A stretch of 6,375 nucleotides of DNA, taken from NCBI GenBank assembly GCA_016303195.1, contig JAEDMD010000115.1, forward strand, positions 1-6,375. Direction: 5' to 3'. Of the stretch, positions 1 through 4,980 are shown piece by piece; the stretch's first letter is position 1; each line of letters starts with the position of its first letter. Position numbers and translations under genes: made by a program. The notes beneath the pieces were generated by a model. That model was not told where the DNA came from. It made no database searches and worked only from the letters and a program-made list of their open reading frames with translations. This DNA is from Oscillospiraceae bacterium (GTDB lineage Bacteria > Bacillota > Clostridia > Oscillospirales > Ruminococcaceae).

Positions 1-37
1 TTGAGGGAGAACCCTTTTTCAAAAGGGTTTCCCTCAA
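1..37 (-). terminator. Hairpin downstream of the MerR-type regulator
   Basis: The arms TTGAGGGA-G-AACCCTTTT and AAAAGGGTTTCCCTCAA pair over 17 bp with a single bulged G and a 2-nt loop. It is the first strong stem-loop after the stop codon of the minus-strand regulator, so it can act as its terminator. No clear U-tract can be seen because the window ends. It is also the sub-terminal hairpin of the repeat family, so its terminator role is inferred. Confidence 0.5.
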
Positions 38-72
38 TATCACGTGTAAAAACTGCTATATGAGTACCGCCT
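1..72. repeat. End of an intergenic repeat (third copy of the family at 3702-3983)
   Basis: This stretch matches both arms of the large inverted-repeat element at 3702-3983. The shared order is an AACC-CTTT hairpin, then CTCAATA or CCGATAG, then TGTAAAA, then CTATA, then a CGCC/CCGC end. Near the outer end, CTATATGAGTACCGCC (56-71) matches the reverse complement of the left arm (CTATAAGAATATCGCC) at 13 of 16 positions. The window edge cuts the copy, so its full length and whether it has a second arm are unknown. It lies just 3' of the MerR-type gene. Homology is read by eye. Confidence 0.7.
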
Positions 73-93
73 TTAAGATCGTCCCATTTAAAT

Positions 94-822
94 TTACCTC
101 CCCACATATATCTCAATAGCCTTAGCGGCGAATTCGGCAGTGCCCTGACCGCCTGCTTTGTTGATATTTTCGGTGAAGTCTCCGCCGCCTGCGTACATTT
201 TTCCCAGACCTGCGAGAATTTCGTCGGTGCAGGTATAAAGATGCTCGGTGATGTAATCCTGAATCTTCTTTATCTGCGCCTGAACATTTTCGGAATCGGG
301 CGATTCGTTACGCATAGCGCCAAGTTCAACGAAAAGTCCCATAAATTCCTCAGCGAGCCGTTCATCCTCATCGGGTGTGCGGTTCTTTGTTTTTTCTGCA
401 AATTCCTTGTATGCATCGGTATTTCCCCATTCTTTGCGGGCACGTTCAGCATACTCATCGAGTTTTGTTCTGTCAAATGCTGTAAAATCCACTGCTTTCA
501 CTCCGATCAATTTTATTCCACGGGCGAAGGTGATAAGATTTTCCAGATGTTGTTTTTTCAGTTCGAGCAATTCTATCTGCTGAGCGAGAGCCTTTTTCCT
601 GTCAAAATCGGGGCTGTCGAGAATAGCCTTGATATCTTTCAGCGGAAACTCCAGCTCACGGAACAGTAGTATCTGCTGTAAACGTTCCAGAGCCGCATCG
701 TCATACAACCTGTAACCGCTTTCCGTATGGTTATCGGGGCAAAGCAGACCTATCTTGTCATAGTATTGCAGGGTGCGTATACTCACTCCTGCCAGTTCGC
801 TGACCTGTTTAACAGTCATCAT
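94..822 (-). CDS. MerR family transcriptional regulator with TipAS drug-sensing domain
   Basis: 242-residue cytoplasmic transcription factor. Residues 1-70 form a MerR winged helix-turn-helix (VKQVSELAGVSIRTLQYYDKIGLL, then SGYRLYDDAALERLQQI). A long amphipathic helix (about 75-118) is the dimerisation coiled coil. The C-terminal half matches the TipAS antibiotic-binding domain (WGNTDAYKEF near 148-157; the GKMYAGGGDFTENINKAGG region near the end). TipAL and Mta-type members activate promoters with over-long spacers by untwisting DNA, and TipAS binds thiopeptides and other amphiphilic drugs. The start is set at 822 because AGGAG lies 7 nt upstream; an in-frame ATG at 879 falls inside the promoter -35 box. 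ATG at 819 is the only close alternative. No transporter or resistance gene is adjacent, so the regulator may mainly control itself or act at a distance. Confidence 0.92.
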   Translation of the reverse strand: MMTVKQVSELAGVSIRTLQYYDKIGLLCPDNHTESGYRLYDDAALERLQQILLFRELEFPLKDIKAILDSPDFDRKKALAQQIELLELKKQHLENLITFARGIKLIGVKAVDFTAFDRTKLDEYAERARKEWGNTDAYKEFAEKTKNRTPDEDERLAEEFMGLFVELGAMRNESPDSENVQAQIKKIQDYITEHLYTCTDEILAGLGKMYAGGGDFTENINKAGGQGTAEFAAKAIEIYVGR

Positions 823-848
823 GTTACCACTCCTCTCGTGTTGATTAT

Positions 849-879
849 AGTATAAACTATTACGTAAGGGGAGAGTCAA
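849..879 (-). promoter_or_regulatory. MerR-type autoregulatory promoter with 19-bp spacer
   Basis: On the minus strand TTGACT (874-879) and TATACT (849-854) are separated by 19 bp (855-873), instead of the usual 17. A centre of dyad TTACGTAA (860-867) lies in the spacer, with further imperfect matches outward. This is the classic operator-promoter layout of MerR family activators, and it lies 27 nt upstream of the regulator's own start. Autoregulation is inferred from this layout. Confidence 0.8.
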
Positions 880-904
880 GGCTTTTCTGCAAATTTGTCA
901 TATT

Positions 905-927
905 GCATAGATTCCGGAATCATATGC
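905..927. repeat. Near-perfect palindrome between two minus-strand genes
   Basis: GATTCCGGAATC (910-921) is a perfect 12-bp palindrome. It extends to GCATA/TATGC flanks with a single unpaired base. It lies 3' of the ribbon-helix-helix gene and upstream of the MerR-type promoter. With no loop it is more operator-like than terminator-like. No function can be assigned. Confidence 0.35.
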
Positions 928-939
928 GCCTTAGAATTG

Positions 940-1107
940 TCATTCGTTTTCCTTTTTCATATTTCCCAGTGCATATTCACAGCATTGTACAACAAGCTGA
1001 TTAAATGAAATATCATAGTGGGCAGCCAGTTTTTCCATCTTATCAATGAGATCATCCGGCATTCTGATGGTCTTGTTAGATGAAGTTGGTTTTTTAATTT
1101 CAAACAT
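940..1107 (-). CDS. Small ribbon-helix-helix (Arc/MetJ-type) DNA-binding protein
   Basis: 55 residues. A short N-terminal strand (KTIRM, residues 12-16) is followed by helix A (about 18-30, PDDLIDKMEKLAAHY) and helix B (about 34-49, SFNQLVVQCCEYALGN). This is the ribbon-helix-helix fold that binds DNA as a dimer through the strand. The start is set at the ATG at 1107, preceded by GGAG (1119-1122) with an 11-nt spacer. An upstream in-frame ATG at 1203 would add 32 residues with no RBS and no fold match. A TATACT at 1132-1137 could be its -10, but no good -35 is visible. It may be a transcriptional repressor or an orphan antitoxin. No toxin gene is adjacent. Its partner is unknown, but the divergent DUF4352 gene shares the intergenic region and is a natural target. 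Confidence 0.8.
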   Translation of the reverse strand: MFEIKKPTSSNKTIRMPDDLIDKMEKLAAHYDISFNQLVVQCCEYALGNMKKENE

Positions 1108-1178
1108 TTTATTATCAGCTCCAAAAATAATAGTATAATTAAATAATACCCTATATTTTTTGTGAATAATACACTTAG

Positions 1179-1205
1179 ATTTGCAAGTATTTTTTACTTG
1201 CAAAT
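1179..1205. promoter_or_regulatory. Operator-like dyad between divergent genes
   Basis: An 11-bp perfect inverted repeat, ATTTGCAAGTA (1179-1189) and TACTTGCAAAT (1195-1205), with a 5-nt T spacer. The right arm contains the -35 box (TTGCAA) of the plus-strand promoter. The site lies 5' of both divergent genes, so a terminator role is unlikely, and a repressor-binding site is the best reading. The binding protein is not known. Confidence 0.55.
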
Positions 1206-1226
1206 TTGAATTTGAAATGTTATAAT
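1198..1226 (+). promoter_or_regulatory. Sigma-A-type promoter of the DUF4352 gene
   Basis: TTGCAA (1198-1203), a 17-bp spacer and a perfect TATAAT (1221-1226) preceded by TG at 1218-1219, which makes an extended -10. Transcription would start near 1233, giving a leader of about 25 nt with the RBS AAAGGAGG at 1243-1250. Confidence 0.75.
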
Positions 1227-1257
1227 TGTGTTATCAAAATATAAAGGAGGTTCTGAA

Positions 1258-1788
1258 ATGAAAAAAGGAACAAAAATCATATTAGGCGCTCTCGGTATTA
1301 TTATCATTGGCGGTGCTGTCGCAGGAAACAGCGAAAAAAATAAAAGCACAGAGAAAGTTGGCGAAGTCTCTGCCTCCAATGTATCCGAGGTATCGGAGGA
1401 AACAACCGAAAGCAAACCGTTTAAAACAGGCGATATCGTTGAAACCCAAACACTCAGGGTAAGTTATCTGTCATGTGGTGAATATAAAAGTGATAATCAG
1501 TTCATTCAGCCAAAGGATGGCAACAAGTTTGTCTTTTTTGAATTTGAGTTTGAAAATATTTTTGATTCAGATAAACTTGTAAGTTCATTCGACTTTGACT
1601 GTTTCGCTGATAACAGCAGTTGTGAACAGGTTTATATCGACAATGAAGGACTTAATGCTACCTTGTCACAGGGAAGAAAAACCAAAGGCAAGGTGTATTA
1701 TGAAGTACCTGCTTCTGCACAGTCCATTGAACTGGAATATGTTAACAACTTATTTACATCCGACAGAACGGTATTTATTTATCAATAA
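1258..1788 (+). CDS. Membrane-anchored DUF4352 (telokin-like) protein
   Basis: 176 residues. A short positive N-terminus (MKKGTK) precedes one hydrophobic segment (about 7-23, rich in I, G, A). There is no lipobox cysteine, so this is an uncleaved anchor or signal peptide rather than a lipoprotein signal. A Ser/Glu/Lys linker (24-53) leads to a beta-rich extracellular domain (about 55-176) of the DUF4352 immunoglobulin-like type, with the typical GDIVETQTLRVSYLSC start and the FVFFEFEFEN strand. Cysteines are at 73, 115 and 122. The start is the ATG at 1258, seven nt after AAAGGAGG; an in-frame ATG at 1228 precedes that RBS. It appears monocistronic, with its own promoter and a hairpin at its stop codon. 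The family's biochemical role is unknown. Confidence 0.85.
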   Translation: MKKGTKIILGALGIIIIGGAVAGNSEKNKSTEKVGEVSASNVSEVSEETTESKPFKTGDIVETQTLRVSYLSCGEYKSDNQFIQPKDGNKFVFFEFEFENIFDSDKLVSSFDFDCFADNSSCEQVYIDNEGLNATLSQGRKTKGKVYYEVPASAQSIELEYVNNLFTSDRTVFIYQ

Positions 1789-1830
1789 TATAATGTGGGG
1801 GCGGTAAAATACCGCCCCCACATTATATTA
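1786..1830 (+). terminator. Perfect 21-bp hairpin overlapping the DUF4352 stop codon
   Basis: The arms at 1786-1806 and 1810-1830 are exact reverse complements with an AAA loop, and the stem has a GTGGGGGCGGTA core. The TAA stop (1786-1788) is the first triplet of the stem. The outer A/T part could supply a U-rich end, but no T-run follows, because the MITE-like element begins at 1829. It probably ends transcription or protects the mRNA 3' end. Confidence 0.75.
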
Positions 1831-2006
1831 AGGCAACACCGCACAAAGCACACCTGACGGCTTTGCACTGAATCTGCTTGCATATTTTCCGTCATCTTGC
1901 ACAGAAATCCCTTGACATACGTAAGTATGCCTGCGAAATTTCTATACAATCTGACGAAAAATCTGTCGGCGCATCTTCAGCACAATCTTTGTGCGGTGCT
2001 GCCTTA
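1829..2006. mobile_element. MITE-like element, 178 bp with 20-bp terminal inverted repeats
   Basis: The termini TAAGGCAACACCGCACAAAG (1829-1848) and CTTTGTGCGGTGCTGCCTTA (1987-2006) are inverted repeats matching at 19 of 20 positions. Inside, TTTTCCGTCATCTTGCACAG and the reverse complement of CTATACAATCTGACGAAAAA form a second imperfect pairing. CATAC/GTATG (around 1917-1930) lies near the centre, so the whole element can fold into one long hairpin. It has no credible coding capacity. No target duplication longer than a possible TA or TTA is seen. I recall similar sequences between genes of Ruminococcus-type genomes, but could not check this. Confidence 0.75.
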
Positions 2007-2024
2007 AAAATCTCTGATATTCTT

Positions 2025-2036
2025 ACGATCGATCGT
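2025..2036. repeat. Short perfect palindrome ACGATCGATCGT
   Basis: A 12-bp perfect palindrome in the gap between the MITE-like element and the metY promoter. It lies about 58 bp upstream of the -35 box, so it could be an activator or repressor site. It contains two overlapping GATC sites. Nothing else supports a function. Confidence 0.25.
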
Positions 2037-2086
2037 GTATATGTCTGTCCGATGTTATAACTGAAACCTATAACTTATAATACAAT

Positions 2087-2109
2087 TTATAGATTGGACA
2101 AATCTATAA
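2087..2109. promoter_or_regulatory. Dyad over the -35 region of the metY leader promoter
   Basis: A 9-bp inverted repeat, TTATAGATT (2087-2095) and AATCTATAA (2101-2109), with a GGACA spacer. Read as ATAG-N11-CTAT it resembles the T-N11-A layout of LysR-type sites, but other dimeric regulators would fit. It covers the -35 box at 2094-2099, so an operator for a sulfur or cysteine regulator is a reasonable inference. Confidence 0.5.
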
Positions 2110-2123
2110 TTTCGATGTATAAT
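2094..2123 (+). promoter_or_regulatory. Promoter of the leader peptide-metY transcript
   Basis: TTGGAC (2094-2099), an 18-bp spacer and a perfect TATAAT (2118-2123). Shifting the -35 by one base (TGGACA) gives a 17-bp spacer. Predicted transcription start is near 2130, about 24 nt before the leader ORF. Confidence 0.7.
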
Positions 2124-2153
2124 ATAGGCATACCAAAAGAAAGGATGATACAC

Positions 2154-2234
2154 ATGAGAAACACATTGTATCAGCTCAATACGATAATAAAAGGAAAAGA
2201 CCGAATGTGCATCACTGAACGATGTTGTCACTGA
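2154..2234 (+). CDS. Candidate cysteine-sensing leader peptide upstream of metY (26 aa)
   Basis: A 26-codon ORF starting ATG AGA AAC and ending MCITERCCH before TGA (2232-2234). AAGGA (2141-2145) lies 8 nt upstream of the ATG, so it is well placed for translation. Three of its last nine residues are cysteine, two in tandem two codons before the stop. It sits between the promoter and an O-acetylhomoserine sulfhydrylase gene, whose RBS begins 50 nt after the leader stop. By analogy with amino-acid attenuators and Cys-rich upstream ORFs, ribosome stalling at the Cys codons when charged Cys-tRNA is scarce could raise metY expression. No strong terminator or antiterminator pair is visible after it; only weak CATC/GATG and AAAGA/TCTTT pairings are seen. 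The mechanism could be Rho-dependent or translational. Function is inferred. Confidence 0.6.
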   Translation: MRNTLYQLNTIIKGKDRMCITERCCH

Positions 2235-2297
2235 TCTTTAAGAATAAATCATTATAAACTTATAAATACTTTTATGAATTTTCAGGAGGAAAATAAA

Positions 2298-3584
2298 ATG
2301 GCTAATAAATTACATTTCGAGACTTTACAGCTCCACGTAGGACAGGAACGGGCAGACCCCGCAACTGACGCAAGAGCAGTACCGATATATGCGACTACAT
2401 CTTATGTTTTCCACGATTCACAGCACGCCGCTGACCGTTTCGGTCTGAAGGATGCCGGAAACATCTACGGCAGACTTACAAATTCCACACAGGATGTTTT
2501 TGAGAAGCGTATCGCTGCACTTGAAGGCGGAGTTGCCGCACTTGCCACAGCATCAGGCGCAGCAGCTATCACCTACACCATTCAGGCACTTGCAAAGGCA
2601 GGCGAAAATATCGTAGCTTCAAAGACTATATACGGCGGAACTTACAACCTTCTTGCTCACACTCTGCCTCTTTACGGGATCACCACAAAGTTTGTTGCTC
2701 CTGACGTTGAGGGCAGTTTTGAAGCGGCTATCGACGAGAATACAAAGGCTCTCTACATCGAAACTCTCGGCAATCCTAATTCCAATGCCATCGACATTGA
2801 GAAGATCGCAAAGATAGCTCACGCTCACAACATTCCGCTTGTAGTTGACAATACATTTGCAACTCCTTTCCTTGTGCGTCCTGTTGAGTATGGCGCAGAT
2901 ATCGTTGTACATTCCGCAACAAAGTTCATCGGTGGTCACGGTACAGCTATCGGCGGTGTTATCGTTGACAGCGGCAATTATGACTGGGCGAAGTCAGGCA
3001 GATATCCGTGGATATCCGAGCCGAACCCAAGCTATCACGGTGTCAGCTTCACAGCGGCAGCAGGCGCAGCAGCTTTCGTAACATACATCAGAGCAATTCT
3101 TCTCCGTGACACAGGTGCAACACTTTCACCATTCCACGCATTCATTTTCTTGCAGGGACTTGAAACTCTCTCACTGCGAGTTGAGCGCCACACTGAAAAT
3201 GCAAAGAAGATAGTAGAATTCCTTGCCGCACATCCGCAGGTAGAGGCTGTACATCATCCGTCACTGAGCAGTGAGCCAAGCCATGATGTATACAAGAAGT
3301 ACTTCCCTAACGGCGGAGGAAGCATATTCACATTCGATATCAAGGGCACTGAGGACGATGCAAAGAAGTTCATCGACAACCTTGAAATATTCTCACTGCT
3401 TGCAAACGTAGCAGATGTAAAATCACTTGTCATCCATCCTGCCTCCACAACTCACTCACAGCTTACCGAAGCAGAGCTTGCAGAGCAGGGCATCAAGCCA
3501 ACAACTATCCGCCTTTCCATCGGTACAGAGCATATAGATGACCTTATTGCCGCACTTGAAAAGGCATTCAAGGCAATAAAATAA
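2298..3584 (+). CDS. metY: O-acetylhomoserine sulfhydrylase (aminocarboxypropyltransferase), PLP-dependent
   Basis: 428 residues, the usual full length for this Cys/Met-metabolism PLP enzyme family (fold type I). MetY makes homocysteine from O-acetyl-L-homoserine and sulfide in the cytoplasm, and some members also act as cysteine synthases. Visible motifs are the N-terminal [20 protein letters not shown], the YGRLTNST segment near 57-64 (Tyr and Arg contact PLP phosphate of the neighbouring subunit), SGAAA near 86-90, and the PLP-ring Asp in VDNTFATPF (D184). [11 protein letters not shown] carries the Schiff-base lysine (K209). The C-terminal [14 protein letters not shown] and [14 protein letters not shown] are intact. 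The start is the ATG at 2298, eight nt after AGGAGG; an in-frame ATG at 2274 precedes that RBS. It is monocistronic behind a Cys-rich leader ORF, with a hairpin after the stop. Confidence 0.96.
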   Translation: MANKLHFETLQLHVGQERADPATDARAVPIYATTSYVFHDSQHAADRFGLKDAGNIYGRLTNSTQDVFEKRIAALEGGVAALATASGAAAITYTIQALAKAGENIVASKTIYGGTYNLLAHTLPLYGITTKFVAPDVEGSFEAAIDENTKALYIETLGNPNSNAIDIEKIAKIAHAHNIPLVVDNTFATPFLVRPVEYGADIVVHSATKFIGGHGTAIGGVIVDSGNYDWAKSGRYPWISEPNPSYHGVSFTAAAGAAAFVTYIRAILLRDTGATLSPFHAFIFLQGLETLSLRVERHTENAKKIVEFLAAHPQVEAVHHPSLSSEPSHDVYKKYFPNGGGSIFTFDIKGTEDDAKKFIDNLEIFSLLANVADVKSLVIHPASTTHSQLTEAELAEQGIKPTTIRLSIGTEHIDDLIAALEKAFKAIK

Positions 3585-3624
3585 AACCTGAAAGTACAGA
3601 GAACCTTCAGCCGATAATGTATAA

Positions 3625-3659
3625 AAGCGTTCTCAGCCCATGACATACTGAGAACGCTT
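3625..3659 (+). terminator. Hairpin terminator of metY
   Basis: The arms AAGCGTTCTCAG (3625-3636) and CTGAGAACGCTT (3648-3659) pair perfectly over 12 bp with an 11-nt loop. An A/T-rich but T-poor tract (CATATAAAATAATTT) follows. It is 40 nt after the metY stop. Lying between convergent genes, it may stop transcription from either side. Confidence 0.7.
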
Positions 3660-3701
3660 CATATAAAATAATTTGTCATATGTTTGGTATACGAAATAGC
3701 C

Positions 3702-3983
3702 TCGGCGATATTCTTATAGAAGTTTTACAGGTGTTTATTGAGAGAAAATCTTTTGAAAAAGGTTCTTCTTCCAACTCACTTTCTAAAACTTTTGATTTAA
3801 AAATTTGCCCCTGACATGGCGCTCCAAGTAAATTTTCAATTTTTACTTTATATGGAGAGCGCTCTGTCAGGGGCAAAATTTCAGTTTAAAGTCTTTGGAA
3901 ATGGTTTTCGGGGAAAGAACCTTTCCTCAGAAAGTTTTTTCCCGATAGATATGTGTAAAATCGCTATACGAACAATCCGCAGA
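3702..3983. repeat. Large imperfect inverted-repeat element between convergent genes
   Basis: About 282 bp. The left arm reads CTTATAGAAGTTTTACAG (3713-3730), a sub-hairpin (3738-3774) and TTTGCCCCTGACA (3804-3816). The right arm repeats the same order inverted: TGTCAGGGGCAAA (3865-3877), a sub-hairpin (3908-3945), then TGTAAAATCGCTATACGAA (3953-3971). The core GCCCCTGACA pairing is perfect over 13 bp, and GCGCTC motifs and an AAGTAAA/TTTACTT pair lie inside the central loop. The window start carries a third copy of the arm. Short ORFs on both strands here read similar residues only because the arms are homologous, and they are not genes. It may serve as a bidirectional terminator, a non-autonomous mobile repeat, or both. 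Confidence 0.75.
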
Positions 3984-4980
3984 TATTCGGCGTGCGGAAG
4001 AATTCCTCATTGTAAAAAGCATCTGCCAGAGCATCCAGATTCTCCTCGCTGTACTCAACTTCTTTAGAAAAATTCTTAGCTGTCATTGCCATATCATTAA
4101 ACGAAAGCTCGCCGTTTTTCTTGATCTCACACCGCCACAGACAGCCGATAAGCCATGTACTGACTGCTGACAGCTTTACCCTTGAAAGTATCTCACCGTC
4201 GAAAACTCCTTTGAGGAAATAGCGAAAAATGAAATATATCGCCAATCTGCGGAGATACAGCTCATGCTCACGGATAAAACCGCTTTCAGCAATTTCCGCA
4301 CAGCTTTTAATATATGGCTGCCATTTCCCGTCGATGGGTTCAAGAGTGGTCAGAAACTTGAATATTCCATGTATATCGGGATTTTCAGCACTTGTGACCT
4401 GTCTGAACTCAGGGAGAGTGTAGTCGCCGTTGTCAATACGCATCTGCAACTCCTCGCCAAAGTCCAGCATTGCACAGACAGCCTCCGAAAGGCTGTCTTT
4501 CTGCAAATGTTCAATAATTACCGAGCGGGCGGACACAAGAAGCTGAAAAAGCTCCTCATCGTATTCGCCGCAGTCCTCGTCGGGAACTTCCCTTTTGCTT
4601 ATAGAAAAATCATTTGACAGTATCAGCCTTGCCGATTCCTCACAGCAAAGTCCCGTTCCGCCCTCCTTGATACCGTCGAACCACTCGAAATATCGGGGAT
4701 GATCGGTGCATATCTGACAAAGATGTCTCTCTCCCAGTTCAATGAAGATATCGCACAGGTTCTTGTCATTCAGAAACGGACACCGCTCATTTTCGCCAAG
4801 AACGAAACAGCCATCGGAAATGTTCCGACTGAGACGCTCGCCGAATTCTCCTGAGATATTCTCATAGTATCCGAAAGTATCGCTGTCGATGTCTATTTCC
4901 CAGCCGATACAGCAGTTATCGGTGCATTTTTCGGCTATACATCGGAATTTATCGCAGTATGCAGGATAACGGTATATCAT
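3964..4980 (-). CDS. fliB: FliB-family protein (flagellin lysine-N-methylase-like), cysteine-rich
   Basis: 338 residues. The N-terminal third has the family's cysteine signature: C9-x4-C14-x4-C19-x3-CC23-24, then C58, CPFL (C67), C76, LGERHLCQIC (C88, C91), HPRYFEW, and the GLCCEESAR motif (C112, C113). FliB of Salmonella methylates lysine side chains of flagellin. The cysteines resemble metal or iron-sulfur cluster ligands, as in the related YkgJ-type domain. The C-terminal two thirds look alpha-helical with no motif I recognise. No flagellar genes are visible, and homologues occur in non-motile Firmicutes, so the substrate here is uncertain. The ATG overlaps the stop of the upstream carbamoyltransferase-like gene (ATGA, 4977-4980), which suggests coupled translation. 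The last codons (ICGLFV-stop) lie in the outer end of the intergenic repeat, so the original C-terminus may have been altered. Confidence 0.75.
   Translation of the reverse strand: MIYRYPAYCDKFRCIAEKCTDNCCIGWEIDIDSDTFGYYENISGEFGERLSRNISDGCFVLGENERCPFLNDKNLCDIFIELGERHLCQICTDHPRYFEWFDGIKEGGTGLCCEESARLILSNDFSISKREVPDEDCGEYDEELFQLLVSARSVIIEHLQKDSLSEAVCAMLDFGEELQMRIDNGDYTLPEFRQVTSAENPDIHGIFKFLTTLEPIDGKWQPYIKSCAEIAESGFIREHELYLRRLAIYFIFRYFLKGVFDGEILSRVKLSAVSTWLIGCLWRCEIKKNGELSFNDMAMTAKNFSKEVEYSEENLDALADAFYNEEFFRTPNICGLFV

Noticed and set aside
241..669. 142-residue plus-strand ORF opposite the MerR-type gene
   Set aside because: A shadow of a well-supported gene on the other strand, Cys/Phe-rich and without an RBS.
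1878..2060. 60-residue plus-strand ORF inside the MITE-like element
   Set aside because: It crosses the element's terminal repeat, has no RBS, and its translation simply reads the repeat sequence.
2124..2297. SAM riboswitch or T-box upstream of metY
   Set aside because: I looked for the SAM-I core and for a T-box sequence with a terminator. Neither is visible in the short 5' region, which is instead occupied by the leader ORF.
2619..2939. 106-residue minus-strand ORF within metY
   Set aside because: Antisense shadow of a full-length, motif-complete enzyme.
3676..4067. Two short ORFs on opposite strands with similar translations (CKTSIRI and CKIAIRT type endings)
   Set aside because: They are readings of the two homologous arms of the inverted-repeat element. 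They have no RBS and no coding character.
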